64,000 nucleotides of DNA from assembly GCA_001604565.1 (NCBI GenBank), contig LVBV01000022.1, positions 29,359 through 93,358 on the forward strand, given 5' to 3'. A program made the position numbers and the translations under genes. Origin of the DNA: Puniceicoccales bacterium Verruco_01. Lineage in GTDB: Bacteria; Verrucomicrobiota; Verrucomicrobiia; Opitutales; Oceanipulchritudinaceae. The notes under the pieces are model-generated. The model was not told where the DNA came from, did not search any database, and saw only the letters and a program-made list of their open reading frames with translations. Of the stretch, positions 46,834 to 55,514 are shown one piece after another. Numbering within the stretch: position 1 is the stretch's first letter; each line of letters begins with the position of its first letter.

Positions 46834-48111
46834 TTACGGAGCCTTGCGGAATTCCTTCGCCGCGAAAGCCTGTGCCATGTCCGCGCCCGTCGGTTCCTGA
46901 AAGGCCCGCAGATAAAACCACGGCAGCGTGGAAAGCAGGTGATCGAAGATGTCCGACTGCACGCCTTCGTAGCGGATCCACTCGGTGGTCTTCGTGAAGA
47001 CGTAAATTTCCAGCGGCAGACCCTTGGGGCCGGGTTCCAGCTGGCGGATGAGGAAAGTCATGCCCGGAGCGTCGGCGTGGATCTCCGGATGGGCGCGCAA
47101 GTACGCCGAGACGTATGCGCGGAAGGTGCCGACGTTGGTCATATGGCGACCGTTGACGGGCATGGAAAGCTCGTTCGGGTCGAAATGTTCGCTGTTGTAT
47201 TTTTCGATCTCCGCCGAGCGCGCGTCGATGTAGTCGCGCAAAAGGTGTACCGAGCGCAGGGTTTCGATCTCCTCCTTTTTGAGGAAGCGGATCGAGCCCA
47301 TGTCGATGTTGATCGCCCTCTTGATGCGCCGCCCGCCGCTTTCGGCCATACCCCGCCAGTTCTTGAAGGAGGAGCTGACTAGGTCGTACGCCGGGATCGC
47401 CGAGATCGTCTTGTCCCAGTTCTGCACGCGCACCGTCGTGAGGGTGATGTCGATCACCACGCCGTCCACGTGTCTGGAGGGCATTTCGATCCAGTCGTTC
47501 TTGCGGACGAGGTCGTTCGCCGAAAGCTGGATTCCCGCCACGAGGCCGAGAAGCGAGTCCTTGAAGACCAGCATCATCACCGCCGTCAGTGCGCCCAGTC
47601 CCGAAAGGATGTGCACCGGATTCTTGTCCGTCAGAAGCGCGATGACGAGGATCAGCGTCAGGATGCTGAGGATGACGGTGACGGCCTGCGTGAGGGTCTT
47701 GATCGGCAGGTTGGCACCGGACTTGCGCTCCTCGTAGCTCATGTGCACCGTGCGCAGGATCTGCACGAGGAGCATGTAAAACGAGAGGATGAAGAGCAGG
47801 TTCAATCCCTTCGTCACAAAGGTGTTCCACACCGGCGGAATTTCGCCCGCCAGAGGCCTGGTCATCATCATGATCACCGCCACCACGATGGTGGAAAGGC
47901 TCTTGGCCGCACCGTTCCGGATCAGGATGTCGTCCCAAGTCCACGTCGTGAAGGCGGCGAAGCGCTTGATGACCGGCGTCAGGATCTTCGCGCCGACGAG
48001 ATACGCGAGAAGTCCCGCGGCAATCCATACGATAAGCGCCGAGTGCGGCCCGAGGAAGGCGAGTTCCGAGAGAATTTGTCCGGGGGCGTGCATATCCATG
48101 ATCGGGGACAT
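46834..48111 (-). CDS. MscS-family mechanosensitive channel (YbdG-like)
   Basis: A 425-residue inner-membrane protein with five hydrophobic segments (about 25-45, 70-90, 102-124, 136-162 and 164-182). The pore region and upper beta domain of the MscS family are seen in GALTAVMMLVFKDSLLGLVAGIQL, then NDWIEMPSRHVDGVVIDITLTTVRVQNWDKTISAIPAYDLVSSSF. The extended C-terminal domain matches YbdG/YnaI-like members. It would act as a tension-gated valve during osmotic downshock. It is divergent from the exported NTF2-like protein, with repeat copy 2 between. Confidence 0.9.
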   Translation of the reverse strand: MSPIMDMHAPGQILSELAFLGPHSALIVWIAAGLLAYLVGAKILTPVIKRFAAFTTWTWDDILIRNGAAKSLSTIVVAVIMMMTRPLAGEIPPVWNTFVTKGLNLLFILSFYMLLVQILRTVHMSYEERKSGANLPIKTLTQAVTVILSILTLILVIALLTDKNPVHILSGLGALTAVMMLVFKDSLLGLVAGIQLSANDLVRKNDWIEMPSRHVDGVVIDITLTTVRVQNWDKTISAIPAYDLVSSSFKNWRGMAESGGRRIKRAINIDMGSIRFLKKEEIETLRSVHLLRDYIDARSAEIEKYNSEHFDPNELSMPVNGRHMTNVGTFRAYVSAYLRAHPEIHADAPGMTFLIRQLEPGPKGLPLEIYVFTKTTEWIRYEGVQSDIFDHLLSTLPWFYLRAFQEPTGADMAQAFAAKEFRKAP

Positions 48112-48241
48112 CCTACGGAAAGGCAGTCCGCCTGAACAGGCAATTGTTCCGGCTCCGGTGCTGCTCTGGCGACCGCGACTTGCGCGGCAGATTCTGAAAC
48201 GGAAGTGACGTGATGAGGTTCGCTCCGGTGTAGTGATAGAT

Positions 48242-48404
48242 GGCCACCTCGAACAACTTTGATTTCTGCTGCGAACGAGCCTTGCGGCGTCTGGCCTCGT
48301 TTCGGAAGTTCACCGTATTTCATCCAATATTACTCACTTCCGAAGCCTTGCCATCCATCCGCAAATTCTCGTTCTCGCTACGAAACCAGTTATTCGAGGT
48401 GGCC
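48242..48404 (-). repeat. 163-bp dispersed element with terminal inverted repeats, copy 2
   Basis: The same element as at 4021-4183, reversed, with identical length and the same GGCCACCTCGAA/TTCGAGGTGGCC ends. It lies in the 333-bp region between the divergent starts of the MscS-type channel and the exported NTF2-like gene, so like copy 1 it sits between two gene starts. On the plus strand the frame 48240-48410 codes 56 residues beginning MATSNNFDFCCERALRR and ending NQLFEVAI. Confidence 0.85.
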
Positions 48405-48444
48405 ATATGATATCTCTTTTGAAAATCGTGCACGGAGGAGCCGC

Positions 48445-48912
48445 ATGACACCCGGAAGATGGATGAAATGGATGTGTCTTCTTGTTCTTTTTTACCCGGC
48501 GCGCGCCCACGCCGCACCGGATGACGACTCCGGCGAACGCCTTCGCGCCGAGGTGACCGCGGTGGAAACCGCTTTCGCGGACACGATGGCGCGACGGGAC
48601 TTCAAGGGTTTCGCCAGCTTTGTCGCCGAGGACGCCATCTTCATGGGCGGCGGGAATCCCCTGCGCGGCAAGGCGGCGGTGCTGGCGCACTGGAAGAAGT
48701 TTTTCGAGGGCGCACAGGCTCCGTTTTCCTGGAAACCTGACTACGTCGAGGTGCTTCCGTCGGGAGACCTCGCACAGTCGAACGGACCGGTGTTCGGCCC
48801 CGACGGTGCGATAACCGCCCGTTTCCATTCCACATGGCGCAAGCGCTCCGACGGACGCTGGGAAATCGTCTTCGACAACGGCTGTCCCGTGGCGTCCTCC
48901 GGAGGCCGGTAA
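48445..48912 (+). CDS. Exported NTF2-like (DUF4440) protein
   Basis: A 155-residue protein with a signal peptide (MTPGRWMKWMCLLVLFYPARAHAA). The mature part fits the DUF4440/SnoaL-like fold: RLRAEVTAVETAFADTMARRDFKGFASFVAEDAIFMGG-like helix and strand pattern (seen as TAVETAFADTMARRD and FVAEDAIFMGGG), then GKAAVLAHWKKFF and the terminal STWRKRSDGRWEIVFDNGCP. No function can be assigned. ATG 48445 has GGAGGAG five bases upstream. It is convergent with argF, 6 bp between stops. Confidence 0.78.
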   Translation: MTPGRWMKWMCLLVLFYPARAHAAPDDDSGERLRAEVTAVETAFADTMARRDFKGFASFVAEDAIFMGGGNPLRGKAAVLAHWKKFFEGAQAPFSWKPDYVEVLPSGDLAQSNGPVFGPDGAITARFHSTWRKRSDGRWEIVFDNGCPVASSGGR

Positions 48913-48918
48913 CGTCCT

Positions 48919-49851
48919 TTACACGAGCGCGCTGACGATCGCCTTCTGGACGTGGAGGCGGTTCTCGGCCTGATCGAAGACGATGGAGGCGGGGCTCTCG
49001 TACACTTCCCTTGTCACCTCCATTCCGAGGTGTGCGGGCAGGCAGTGCAGGAAAAGCGCGTCCTTCTTCGCGGCGGCCATGAGACGGGAATCCACGCAGT
49101 AGGGCCGGAACTCTTCGAGACGTTGTTTTTCCTCGGCCTCCTGTCCCATGCTGACCCACACGTCGGTGTAGAGGACGTCGGCGTCGGCGGCGGCTTCGAG
49201 CGGGTCCTCCGTGTAGAGAAAGTTGTTTTCCAGACCGTCCTTTGCGAGCTGCGCCACGATTTCCTTGCCCGGCGCGAAGCCTTTGGGTCCGGCGAGGGCG
49301 ATCTTCATGCCGAAGAGCGCGCCGCCGAGGATCCAGGAGTTCGCCATGTTGTTTGCGCTGTCGCCGATGAACGCGAGCTTCTTGCCACGCAGGCTCTCGA
49401 TGAGCGGCTGGCCGGGCTGCGCCCAGCGTTCGGCGAGGGTGAAGGCGTCCGTATAGATCTGGCAGGGGTGCAGGAAGTCCGTCAGGGCGTTCACCACCGG
49501 GCAGGTCGCGTATTTGGCGAATTCCTCCACGATCTCGTGGCCGTAGGTGCGGATGACAAGGCCGTGCACGTAGCGCGAGAGAACGCGCGCGGTGTCGTCG
49601 ATCGTCTCGCCCCGGCCCAGCTGGGTCGATTTCTGGTCGAGGTACAGCACGTGTGCGCCCAGCTCCGAGAGCCCGACCTCGAAGGAAACGCGCGTGCGGG
49701 TGCTGCTCTTGGCGAAGAGCAGGGCCCAGGTCTTGCCGGCGAGGGCGTCGCTCGACATACGGCCACGGAACTGCTTGATCTTCCGCGCGCTTTCAAAGAC
49801 GGCGGCGGCCTCGGTATAGCTAAAATCGGTTTCCTTTAAAAAGTGACGCAT
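48919..49851 (-). CDS. argF: Ornithine carbamoyltransferase
   Basis: A 310-residue enzyme that makes citrulline from ornithine and carbamoyl phosphate. The carbamoyl phosphate motif SSTRTR is near residues 49-54, HPCQ lies in DFLHPCQIYTD, and the ornithine loop HCLPAHLG is near the C-terminus. ATG 49851 fits the family N-terminus MRHFLKETDFS. It is the last gene of the argC-argJ-argB-argD-argF operon, 58 bp after argD. Confidence 0.97.
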   Translation of the reverse strand: MRHFLKETDFSYTEAAAVFESARKIKQFRGRMSSDALAGKTWALLFAKSSTRTRVSFEVGLSELGAHVLYLDQKSTQLGRGETIDDTARVLSRYVHGLVIRTYGHEIVEEFAKYATCPVVNALTDFLHPCQIYTDAFTLAERWAQPGQPLIESLRGKKLAFIGDSANNMANSWILGGALFGMKIALAGPKGFAPGKEIVAQLAKDGLENNFLYTEDPLEAAADADVLYTDVWVSMGQEAEEKQRLEEFRPYCVDSRLMAAAKKDALFLHCLPAHLGMEVTREVYESPASIVFDQAENRLHVQKAIVSALV

Positions 49852-49909
49852 GATGATGAAATGAAGTGGTGAACGATGACAATTGAGAATGGAACGGCGG
49901 CGTGACGCT

Positions 49910-51118
49910 TCACTTTCGACACGCGCCCTGCATCGAGGAGAGCGTGCGGCCCATGATGTCGAGGGCTTCGGTGATTTCGCCGACGGAGGCATTCAGGGGT
50001 GGCAGGAGCCGCACCGCGCCGTTGCCGCCGGGCGCCGCAAGGAGCCCGCTCGCCCGGAGCGCCGTCACGAGGGCAAGGTTGTCCTTCGCGACGAGGGCCA
50101 CGTGGAAGCCCTTTCCCCGCACACCGACGACCAGCTCCGGATACTTGGCGCAAAGGTCCCGCAGGCCCGCGTGCAATACCTCGGAAACCTTCTGCACGTT
50201 GGTAAGGAGGTCCTCCTTCTCCATCACCTCCAGCACGGCGAGGGCCGCCGCGCAGGCAAGGGGAGTGCCGCCGAAGGTCGTGCCGTGGCTGCCGGGGTGG
50301 AAGAGGTCGCAGTAAGGCTTCGCCGCCCAGAAGGCGCCCATCGGGAAACCTCCCGCGATGCCCTTGGCCATCGAGAGGGCGTCCGGGACGATCCCGTAAT
50401 TTTCAAAGGCGTAGAATTTTCCGGTGCGTCCGTAGCCGCACTGGATCTCGTCGGTCATGAGCAGCGCGCCGCGTTCGGTGCAGAGCTTCCGCAGTCCTTG
50501 CAGGAACTCGACCGTCGCGGGCGTGATGCCGCTCTCGCCCTGGATCACCTCCACGAGCACGGCGGCGGTGGAGTCGTCCACCAGTTTCTCGAAGGAGGCA
50601 AGGTTGTTGAACTCGCCGAAGGCAAAGCCCTCCAGCATGGGCCGGAAGCCCTTCTGGATCTTTTCCTGCGGCGTGGCCGACATGCTGCCGAAGGTGCGCC
50701 CGTGGAAGGCGTTCTGCGCACCGACCACCTTGTAGCGCACGCCTTCCTTCCCGGCGAGGCTCGCGCCGTGAAGCCGGGCGAGCTTGATCAGCCCCTCGTT
50801 CGCCTCCGCGCCCGAGTTGCAGAAGAAGATCTTCCCCGGGCCCGCTTTTTCCACGAGCTTCCGGGCGAGTTCCCCCTGCAACGCGTTGTCGAAGAGGTTG
50901 GAGACATGGGTCAGCTTCGCGGCCTGTTCGGACACCCTCTGCACCCAGAGCGGGTGGCAGTGACCGATGATGTTCGTCGCAATTCCCTGCACGAAATCGA
51001 GATACGAACGGCCCGCCTCGTCCCATACGCGCGTGCCCACGCCTCGCGCAAGCGCAAGGTGTGTGCGACCGCCGTAGCTGTCGATGACGTAACTCTCATA
51101 TAACTCTTTCGTGTTCAT
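49910..51118 (-). CDS. argD: Acetylornithine aminotransferase
   Basis: A 402-residue PLP enzyme of class III. It carries FVQGIATNIIGHCHP near the N-terminus, NSGAEANEGLIKLAR, AFHGRTFGSMSAT, the DEIQCGYGRTGKFYAFE block and the Schiff-base lysine in SMAKGIAGGFPMGA, followed by GSHGTTFGGTPLACAAALAVL. It converts acetylglutamate semialdehyde to acetylornithine. It may also serve lysine biosynthesis (DapC activity), as in other bacteria. It lies between argB (18 bp) and argF. Confidence 0.96.
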   Translation of the reverse strand: MNTKELYESYVIDSYGGRTHLALARGVGTRVWDEAGRSYLDFVQGIATNIIGHCHPLWVQRVSEQAAKLTHVSNLFDNALQGELARKLVEKAGPGKIFFCNSGAEANEGLIKLARLHGASLAGKEGVRYKVVGAQNAFHGRTFGSMSATPQEKIQKGFRPMLEGFAFGEFNNLASFEKLVDDSTAAVLVEVIQGESGITPATVEFLQGLRKLCTERGALLMTDEIQCGYGRTGKFYAFENYGIVPDALSMAKGIAGGFPMGAFWAAKPYCDLFHPGSHGTTFGGTPLACAAALAVLEVMEKEDLLTNVQKVSEVLHAGLRDLCAKYPELVVGVRGKGFHVALVAKDNLALVTALRASGLLAAPGGNGAVRLLPPLNASVGEITEALDIMGRTLSSMQGACRK

Positions 51119-51136
51119 TATCTTAAAGGAAAATCC

Positions 51137-52018
51137 TTACCGGTTCATGATCTCGGTGCCGATGCCCTTGTCCGTGAAGATTTCGAGCAGGACCGAGTGC
51201 GCGACGCGCCCGTCGATGAAGTGCACACGGCGCACGCCCGCGGAGAGGGCGTCGCAGGCGCTGTCCACCTTGGGGGCCATGCCGCTCGAAATGACTCCCT
51301 CGGCGCGGAGCTGGGGCACCTCGTCGAGGAAGAGGGTGGAGATGAGGGTCGCGGGGTCCTTCGGATCCTTCATGAGGCCTGGTACGTCGCAGAGATACAC
51401 AAGGCGCCGGGCGCTGAGGGCTCCGGCGATGCTGGCGGCTGCGATGTCCGCATTGATGTTGTACAGCTGACCCTGTTCGTCCGCACCCACGGGCGAGATG
51501 ATCGGCGTATAAGCGTTGTCGAGGGCGTGTTTGATCGGATGGACGTTGACGCTCTTTGGACGCCCGAGGAATCCAGCGTCCGTGGGAACGCCGTCCACGT
51601 CGATCAGCAGTTTTTCGGCCACCAGCACCTTGCGGCCCGGGATGCCGAGCGGACGCCCGAAGCGCGCCTGCACCGTCTCGCAGATGGAAAGGTTCGTCTC
51701 CTCGTCGAGCACCCGGGCGACGATGTCGATCGTCTTTGCGTCGGTCACGCGCTGACCGCTCCGGAACTCCGGCACGAGGCCCGCGTCCTTCATGGCGCGG
51801 CTGATCGCCTTGCCGCCGCCGTGGACGAGCACCACCTTGACGCCCACCGCCGCGAGGAACACGGCGTCGAGCGCCACGTTGGCGAGCGCCGCCTTCTCGT
51901 CAAGCAGGCTGCCGCCGAACTTGACGACGAAGATCGACCCCCGGAAGCGCTGGATATAGGGGAGGGCCTCGACGAGGACGTGCGCCTTTTTCTCGATGTC
52001 GATGTCGCTCGTGTCCAT
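51137..52018 (-). CDS. argB: Acetylglutamate kinase
   Basis: A 293-residue amino acid kinase. The N-terminal FVVKFGGSLLDE and VVLVHGGGKAISRAM motifs bind ATP and substrate, and GLVPEFRSGQRVTDAKTIDIV, ININADIAAASIAGAL and the C-terminal GMAPKVDSACDALSAGVRRVHFIDGR are family hallmarks. An N-terminal helix of about 20 residues precedes the kinase core, as in arginine-inhibited hexameric forms, so feedback by arginine is plausible. argJ lies 4 bp upstream. Confidence 0.96.
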   Translation of the reverse strand: MDTSDIDIEKKAHVLVEALPYIQRFRGSIFVVKFGGSLLDEKAALANVALDAVFLAAVGVKVVLVHGGGKAISRAMKDAGLVPEFRSGQRVTDAKTIDIVARVLDEETNLSICETVQARFGRPLGIPGRKVLVAEKLLIDVDGVPTDAGFLGRPKSVNVHPIKHALDNAYTPIISPVGADEQGQLYNINADIAAASIAGALSARRLVYLCDVPGLMKDPKDPATLISTLFLDEVPQLRAEGVISSGMAPKVDSACDALSAGVRRVHFIDGRVAHSVLLEIFTDKGIGTEIMNR

Positions 52019-52022
52019 TGGC

Positions 52023-53288
52023 TTATTCGCCCTTGTTGAAGTTGACGTAACCTTCGGTGAGGTCGTTTGCGAGAAGGGTGTAGGAGGCCTTCCCCATGTT
52101 GAGATTCAGCCGCACGGTGAATTCCCGGTTCGCGACGATGTCGTGCCACTTCTTCTCGTTCTCGAAGAGCGGCGTGCTCTTAAGGACCACCGGAGTGTCG
52201 TTGTAGAAGAGGTCGAGTTTGCCGTCGTCGAGGCCCACGTTCGCATAGCCCGCGGCGTCCATGATGCGGCCCCAGTTGGGGTCGCCGCCGTACCACGCGC
52301 TCTTGACGAGCATGGAGTTGCCGATGGACCGGGCCACCTTCTCGGCGGCGGTCTTCGATTTGGCCCCATCCACCTGCACGGTGACGACCCTGGTGATCAT
52401 CTCGCCGTCCTGCACCATCATGGCGGCAAGGGCCTTGCAGACGGCCTCCAGCGCACGCGCGAAGGTGGTCAGGCACTTTTCGCCGTTCACCCAGGTGTTG
52501 GAAAGGGTCTTGAAATCGACGCCGCTTTCGCCGTTGGCGAGCAGGATCGCCGTGTCGTTGGTCGACTGGTCGCCGTCCACGGAGATGTGGTTGAAGCTCT
52601 CCAGCACGCTTGCCTTGAGGAGCTTCTTGAGTTCCGGGGCGGTCAGCTTCGCGTTCGTGCCGAGGAAGGCCAGCATCGTCGCCATGTTCGGCTCGATCAT
52701 GCCCGCGCCCTTGGCCATGCCGGAGATGACGATCGTTTTGCCGACGCAGGTGAAGGACGCCGTCGCGGTCTTGGCGAAGGTGTCCGTCGTCATGATGGCC
52801 TTGGCGGCGAGGTGCCCCGCTTCCGGAGTTGACGCGAGCTTCTTGACGCCCGCGGGAATGCCCTTGCGCAGAAGCTCCATCGGCAGAACCTTGCCGATCC
52901 TGCCCGTCGAGGCCGTGAGGACCGAATCCTCCGGCACACCCAGCTCCCGCGCGAGGATCGCGCCCATTTCGGCGGAGTCGAGTTTGCCCTGCTCGCCTGT
53001 GAAGGCGTTCGCGTTGCCGCTGTTGGCGACGATGGCGTGAAACACGCCGCCTTTGGCCACCCGCTCGCTGTCGAGACGCACGTGCGCGGCCTTCACGTCG
53101 TTGGTCGTGAAGGTGCCCGCCGCCGCGCAGGGCAGCTTGCTGTAAACGACCGCCGTGTCGAGGCGCGTCGGGTCCTTGCCGCGGATGCCGCAGGAAAAGC
53201 CCGCCGCCGCAAAGCCGGGGACCTCGGTGATGCCGCTGGAGGCATCCCGCAGTTTGAGAACGAAGGTTTGGGTAGGCTTGTCGCTCAT
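52023..53288 (-). CDS. argJ: Glutamate N-acetyltransferase/ornithine acetyltransferase
   Basis: A 421-residue enzyme that regenerates N-acetylglutamate by transferring acetyl from acetylornithine. It is made as a precursor that cleaves itself: the motif AKGAGMIEPNMATML contains the Ala-Thr site whose Thr becomes the nucleophile. Other signatures are TTNDVKAAHVRLD, STGRIGKVLPMELL and NTWVNGEKC-like stretches. The ATG overlaps the argC stop (ATGA). The presence of argJ implies the cyclic acetyl pathway, so argA may be dispensable. Confidence 0.96.
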   Translation of the reverse strand: MSDKPTQTFVLKLRDASSGITEVPGFAAAGFSCGIRGKDPTRLDTAVVYSKLPCAAAGTFTTNDVKAAHVRLDSERVAKGGVFHAIVANSGNANAFTGEQGKLDSAEMGAILARELGVPEDSVLTASTGRIGKVLPMELLRKGIPAGVKKLASTPEAGHLAAKAIMTTDTFAKTATASFTCVGKTIVISGMAKGAGMIEPNMATMLAFLGTNAKLTAPELKKLLKASVLESFNHISVDGDQSTNDTAILLANGESGVDFKTLSNTWVNGEKCLTTFARALEAVCKALAAMMVQDGEMITRVVTVQVDGAKSKTAAEKVARSIGNSMLVKSAWYGGDPNWGRIMDAAGYANVGLDDGKLDLFYNDTPVVLKSTPLFENEKKWHDIVANREFTVRLNLNMGKASYTLLANDLTEGYVNFNKGE

Positions 53289-54322
53289 AGCAGTCCTGCC
53301 GTTTCGTCGTAGCCGTAAAGAAGATTCAGGATCTGCACCGCCTGACCGCTTGCGCCTTTCCAGAGGTTGTCGATGCAGCTTGTGATCACAAAGTTGTTCG
53401 TCCGCTTGTCATACACGGCGGAAATGTCCGCCCGGTTTGTGCCGACGACATAGCGCGTCTCCGGGAAGGTGCCGGAGGGAAGGATGCTGACGAAGGGTGT
53501 CGCCGCCTTCGGGTAGGCCGCGTTCCAGACCTCGTAGAGTTCGCCCAGGCTCTTCGCCGCCTTGGCGACGATCGTCGTCTCGATGCCGAAGCGCATGGGT
53601 GCAAGGTGCGGAGTGAACTGGAGGACAATCTCACTCTCCGCATAAAGAGAGAGCTGTTCCTCGATCTCGGAAAGGTGCCGGTGCCGCGGGGCTCCGTAGG
53701 CGGAGGCGCTCTCGCTCCTTTCGCAGTAGCTGTACTCGGCGGTGGCCTTCTTGCCCGCGCCGGAAACGCCGCTGTTGGAGTTCACCACGATGCCGTGCCG
53801 CTGGACGACGCCCTCTTTCAGGAGAGGCGCGAGCGGCAGCAGGATGCTCGTCGGGTAGCAGCCGGGGCAGGCGATGAGTTTCGCCTTCTTCCATGCTTCA
53901 TTGCCGACATATCGGGCCAGTTCCGGCTGGACGTAGGGGGAGCTCGCGAGAAGCTCCGGCGCCGGATGGTCCGCGCCGTAGTAATCCTTGTAAAGGGTGG
54001 CGCTGCTTAGCCGGAAGTCCGCCGAGAGGTCGATCACCCTCTTCCCCGCGGCGACGAGCGGCTTTGCGTATTCCGCGGCCACGCCATGGGGCAGGGCAAG
54101 GAAGTACACTTCCTCTTCGCTCGCGGCGACCTCGCCCGGATCGGAATTGGAAAAGCAAAGCCCGTTGAGTTGGCCGCGCAGAAACGGCATGACCTCGCTC
54201 ACCGCCTTGCCGCCGAGCTGCCGCGAGGTGACGCGCGTCAATTGCGCAAACGGGTGCCTGGCGAGGAGCTTCACGAGCAGCTCGCCCGAATAACCGGACG
54301 CTCCGATGATGCCGACTTTCAT
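53285..54322 (-). CDS. argC: N-acetyl-gamma-glutamyl-phosphate reductase
   Basis: A 345-residue NADPH enzyme; the Rossmann motif IIGASGYSGELL starts at residue 5 and the catalytic Cys155 is in ACPGCYPTS. The C-terminal part contains HRHLSEIEEQL, FTPHLAPM and TNRADISAVYDKRTN. ATG 54322 fits the motif spacing. It is the first arg gene, 122 bp downstream of rpsI with a hairpin between, and translationally coupled to argJ. Confidence 0.96.
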   Translation of the reverse strand: MKVGIIGASGYSGELLVKLLARHPFAQLTRVTSRQLGGKAVSEVMPFLRGQLNGLCFSNSDPGEVAASEEEVYFLALPHGVAAEYAKPLVAAGKRVIDLSADFRLSSATLYKDYYGADHPAPELLASSPYVQPELARYVGNEAWKKAKLIACPGCYPTSILLPLAPLLKEGVVQRHGIVVNSNSGVSGAGKKATAEYSYCERSESASAYGAPRHRHLSEIEEQLSLYAESEIVLQFTPHLAPMRFGIETTIVAKAAKSLGELYEVWNAAYPKAATPFVSILPSGTFPETRYVVGTNRADISAVYDKRTNNFVITSCIDNLWKGASGQAVQILNLLYGYDETAGLL

Positions 54323-54375
54323 GGGAAAAATGAAACAATGAAACGAATGGGAAAATGGATCCGATGTGGAAACGA

Positions 54376-54413
54376 CAAGACCCTCCGAGGCCTGGCGAGC
54401 CTGGAGGGTCTTG
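54376..54413 (-). terminator. Hairpin between rpsI and argC, partial terminator or attenuator
   Basis: An 11-bp perfect stem (CAAGACCCTCC at 54376-54386 with GGAGGGTCTTG at 54403-54413) with a 16-base loop. The T run after it on the leftward strand is weak (TCTTGTCG). It might reduce read-through from the ribosomal genes into the arginine operon. Confidence 0.6.
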
Positions 54414-54444
54414 GTGAAAGACGACGCGCGGCCAGGCTCCGAAG

Positions 54445-54837
54445 CTAGCGCTTGGAGAACTGGAAACGCTTGCGGGCGCCCGGCTGACCGGACTTCTTGC
54501 GCTCGCGCTCGCGGGGATCGCGGGTCAAGAGACCGGCCTTCTTGAGGGCGGCACGCCACTCCGGGTTGAACTTCTGGAGGGCACGGGCCAAGCCGTGCGA
54601 GATGGCCGTGGCCTGCCCGTTGGGGCCGCCGCCGGCAACGCGGACCACGATGTCGAACTTCTCGGTCGTCTCGATCGTGCGCAGGGGCGCCGTGGCGATG
54701 GAGAGAAGGCTCGCGTCGTAAAGATAAACCTCGCCGTCCTTTTCGTTGACGGTGATCTTGCCCGTGCCGCCGGGAATGAGGCGCACGCGCGCGGCTGCCG
54801 TCTTGCGGCGCCCGGTGGTGATCAGGTTGGTGGCCAT
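54445..54837 (-). CDS. rpsI: 30S ribosomal protein S9
   Basis: A 130-residue protein with TGRRKTAAARVRLIPGGTGKI at the N-terminus and the conserved C-terminal tail ending GARKRFQFSKR, where the last Lys-Arg contacts P-site tRNA. It is 3 bp downstream of rplM, the universal L13-S9 pair. The usual GGGxxGQA block reads GGGPNGQATAISHGLARAL. The arginine operon follows. Confidence 0.98.
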   Translation of the reverse strand: MATNLITTGRRKTAAARVRLIPGGTGKITVNEKDGEVYLYDASLLSIATAPLRTIETTEKFDIVVRVAGGGPNGQATAISHGLARALQKFNPEWRAALKKAGLLTRDPRERERKKSGQPGARKRFQFSKR

Positions 54838-54840
54838 TGC

Positions 54841-55269
54841 TTAGAAAGTAAGGGGTTCGGGATTCTGCGCGGTGTGCGGGTGGGTGGGACCGGCATACAC
54901 CTTGAGGCGCGTGAGCTGGGCGGAGGCCTGACGGCTCGGGGGCATCATGCCCGCAACCGCGTGCTCGATGAGGAATTCCGGGCGCTGCGCACGCATCGCC
55001 TTGGGGCTGCGGTGCTTCTCGTTGCCCACCCAGCCGGTGAAGAACATGTAGTCCTTGCCCGTCTCCTTCTTGCCGGTGAGGAGGACCTTGTCCGCATTGA
55101 CGACGACGACGAAGTCGCCCTGATCCGTCATGGGCGTGTAGGTCGGACGGTTGCGTCCGCGCAGGATGTTGGCGATCTGCACGCTGAGGCGGCCGAGCAC
55201 CTTTCCGGAGGCGTCAATCACGTGCCATTTCGGCGTATATTCGCCCGTCTTTGCCAAATAGGTTTTCAT
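54841..55269 (-). CDS. rplM: 50S ribosomal protein L13
   Basis: A 142-residue ribosomal protein with KWHVIDASGKVLGRLSVQIA, YTPMTDQGDFVVVVNADKV and HAVAGMMPPSRQASAQLTRLKVYAG, all family hallmarks. ATG 55269 is chosen; a TTG codon directly before it is in frame. It is the first gene of rplM-rpsI and is divergent from feoB, with 245 bp between. Confidence 0.98.
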   Translation of the reverse strand: MKTYLAKTGEYTPKWHVIDASGKVLGRLSVQIANILRGRNRPTYTPMTDQGDFVVVVNADKVLLTGKKETGKDYMFFTGWVGNEKHRSPKAMRAQRPEFLIEHAVAGMMPPSRQASAQLTRLKVYAGPTHPHTAQNPEPLTF

Positions 55270-55514
55270 CAATTGAAGGAAAAAAGGGTGACACTATGGC
55301 CCCTGCGGCGGCTGTCAACAGAAACATGGCATCCCGCATTCGGAATTTCCATCCTCCGTATTATTTCACCTTCCGCGGGACGAAAACAAAAGGAAGGTGC
55401 ATCGTATGGGAGGCAATCGTCCAAGTGGAGCCTTTTTTGTGATTTTCTCCGCGCCCGAGAAAGAGTGTCTCGCGGATTGCCTTTCTCTTTGAGGAGCCCA
55501 TATTCCATCTTTCA

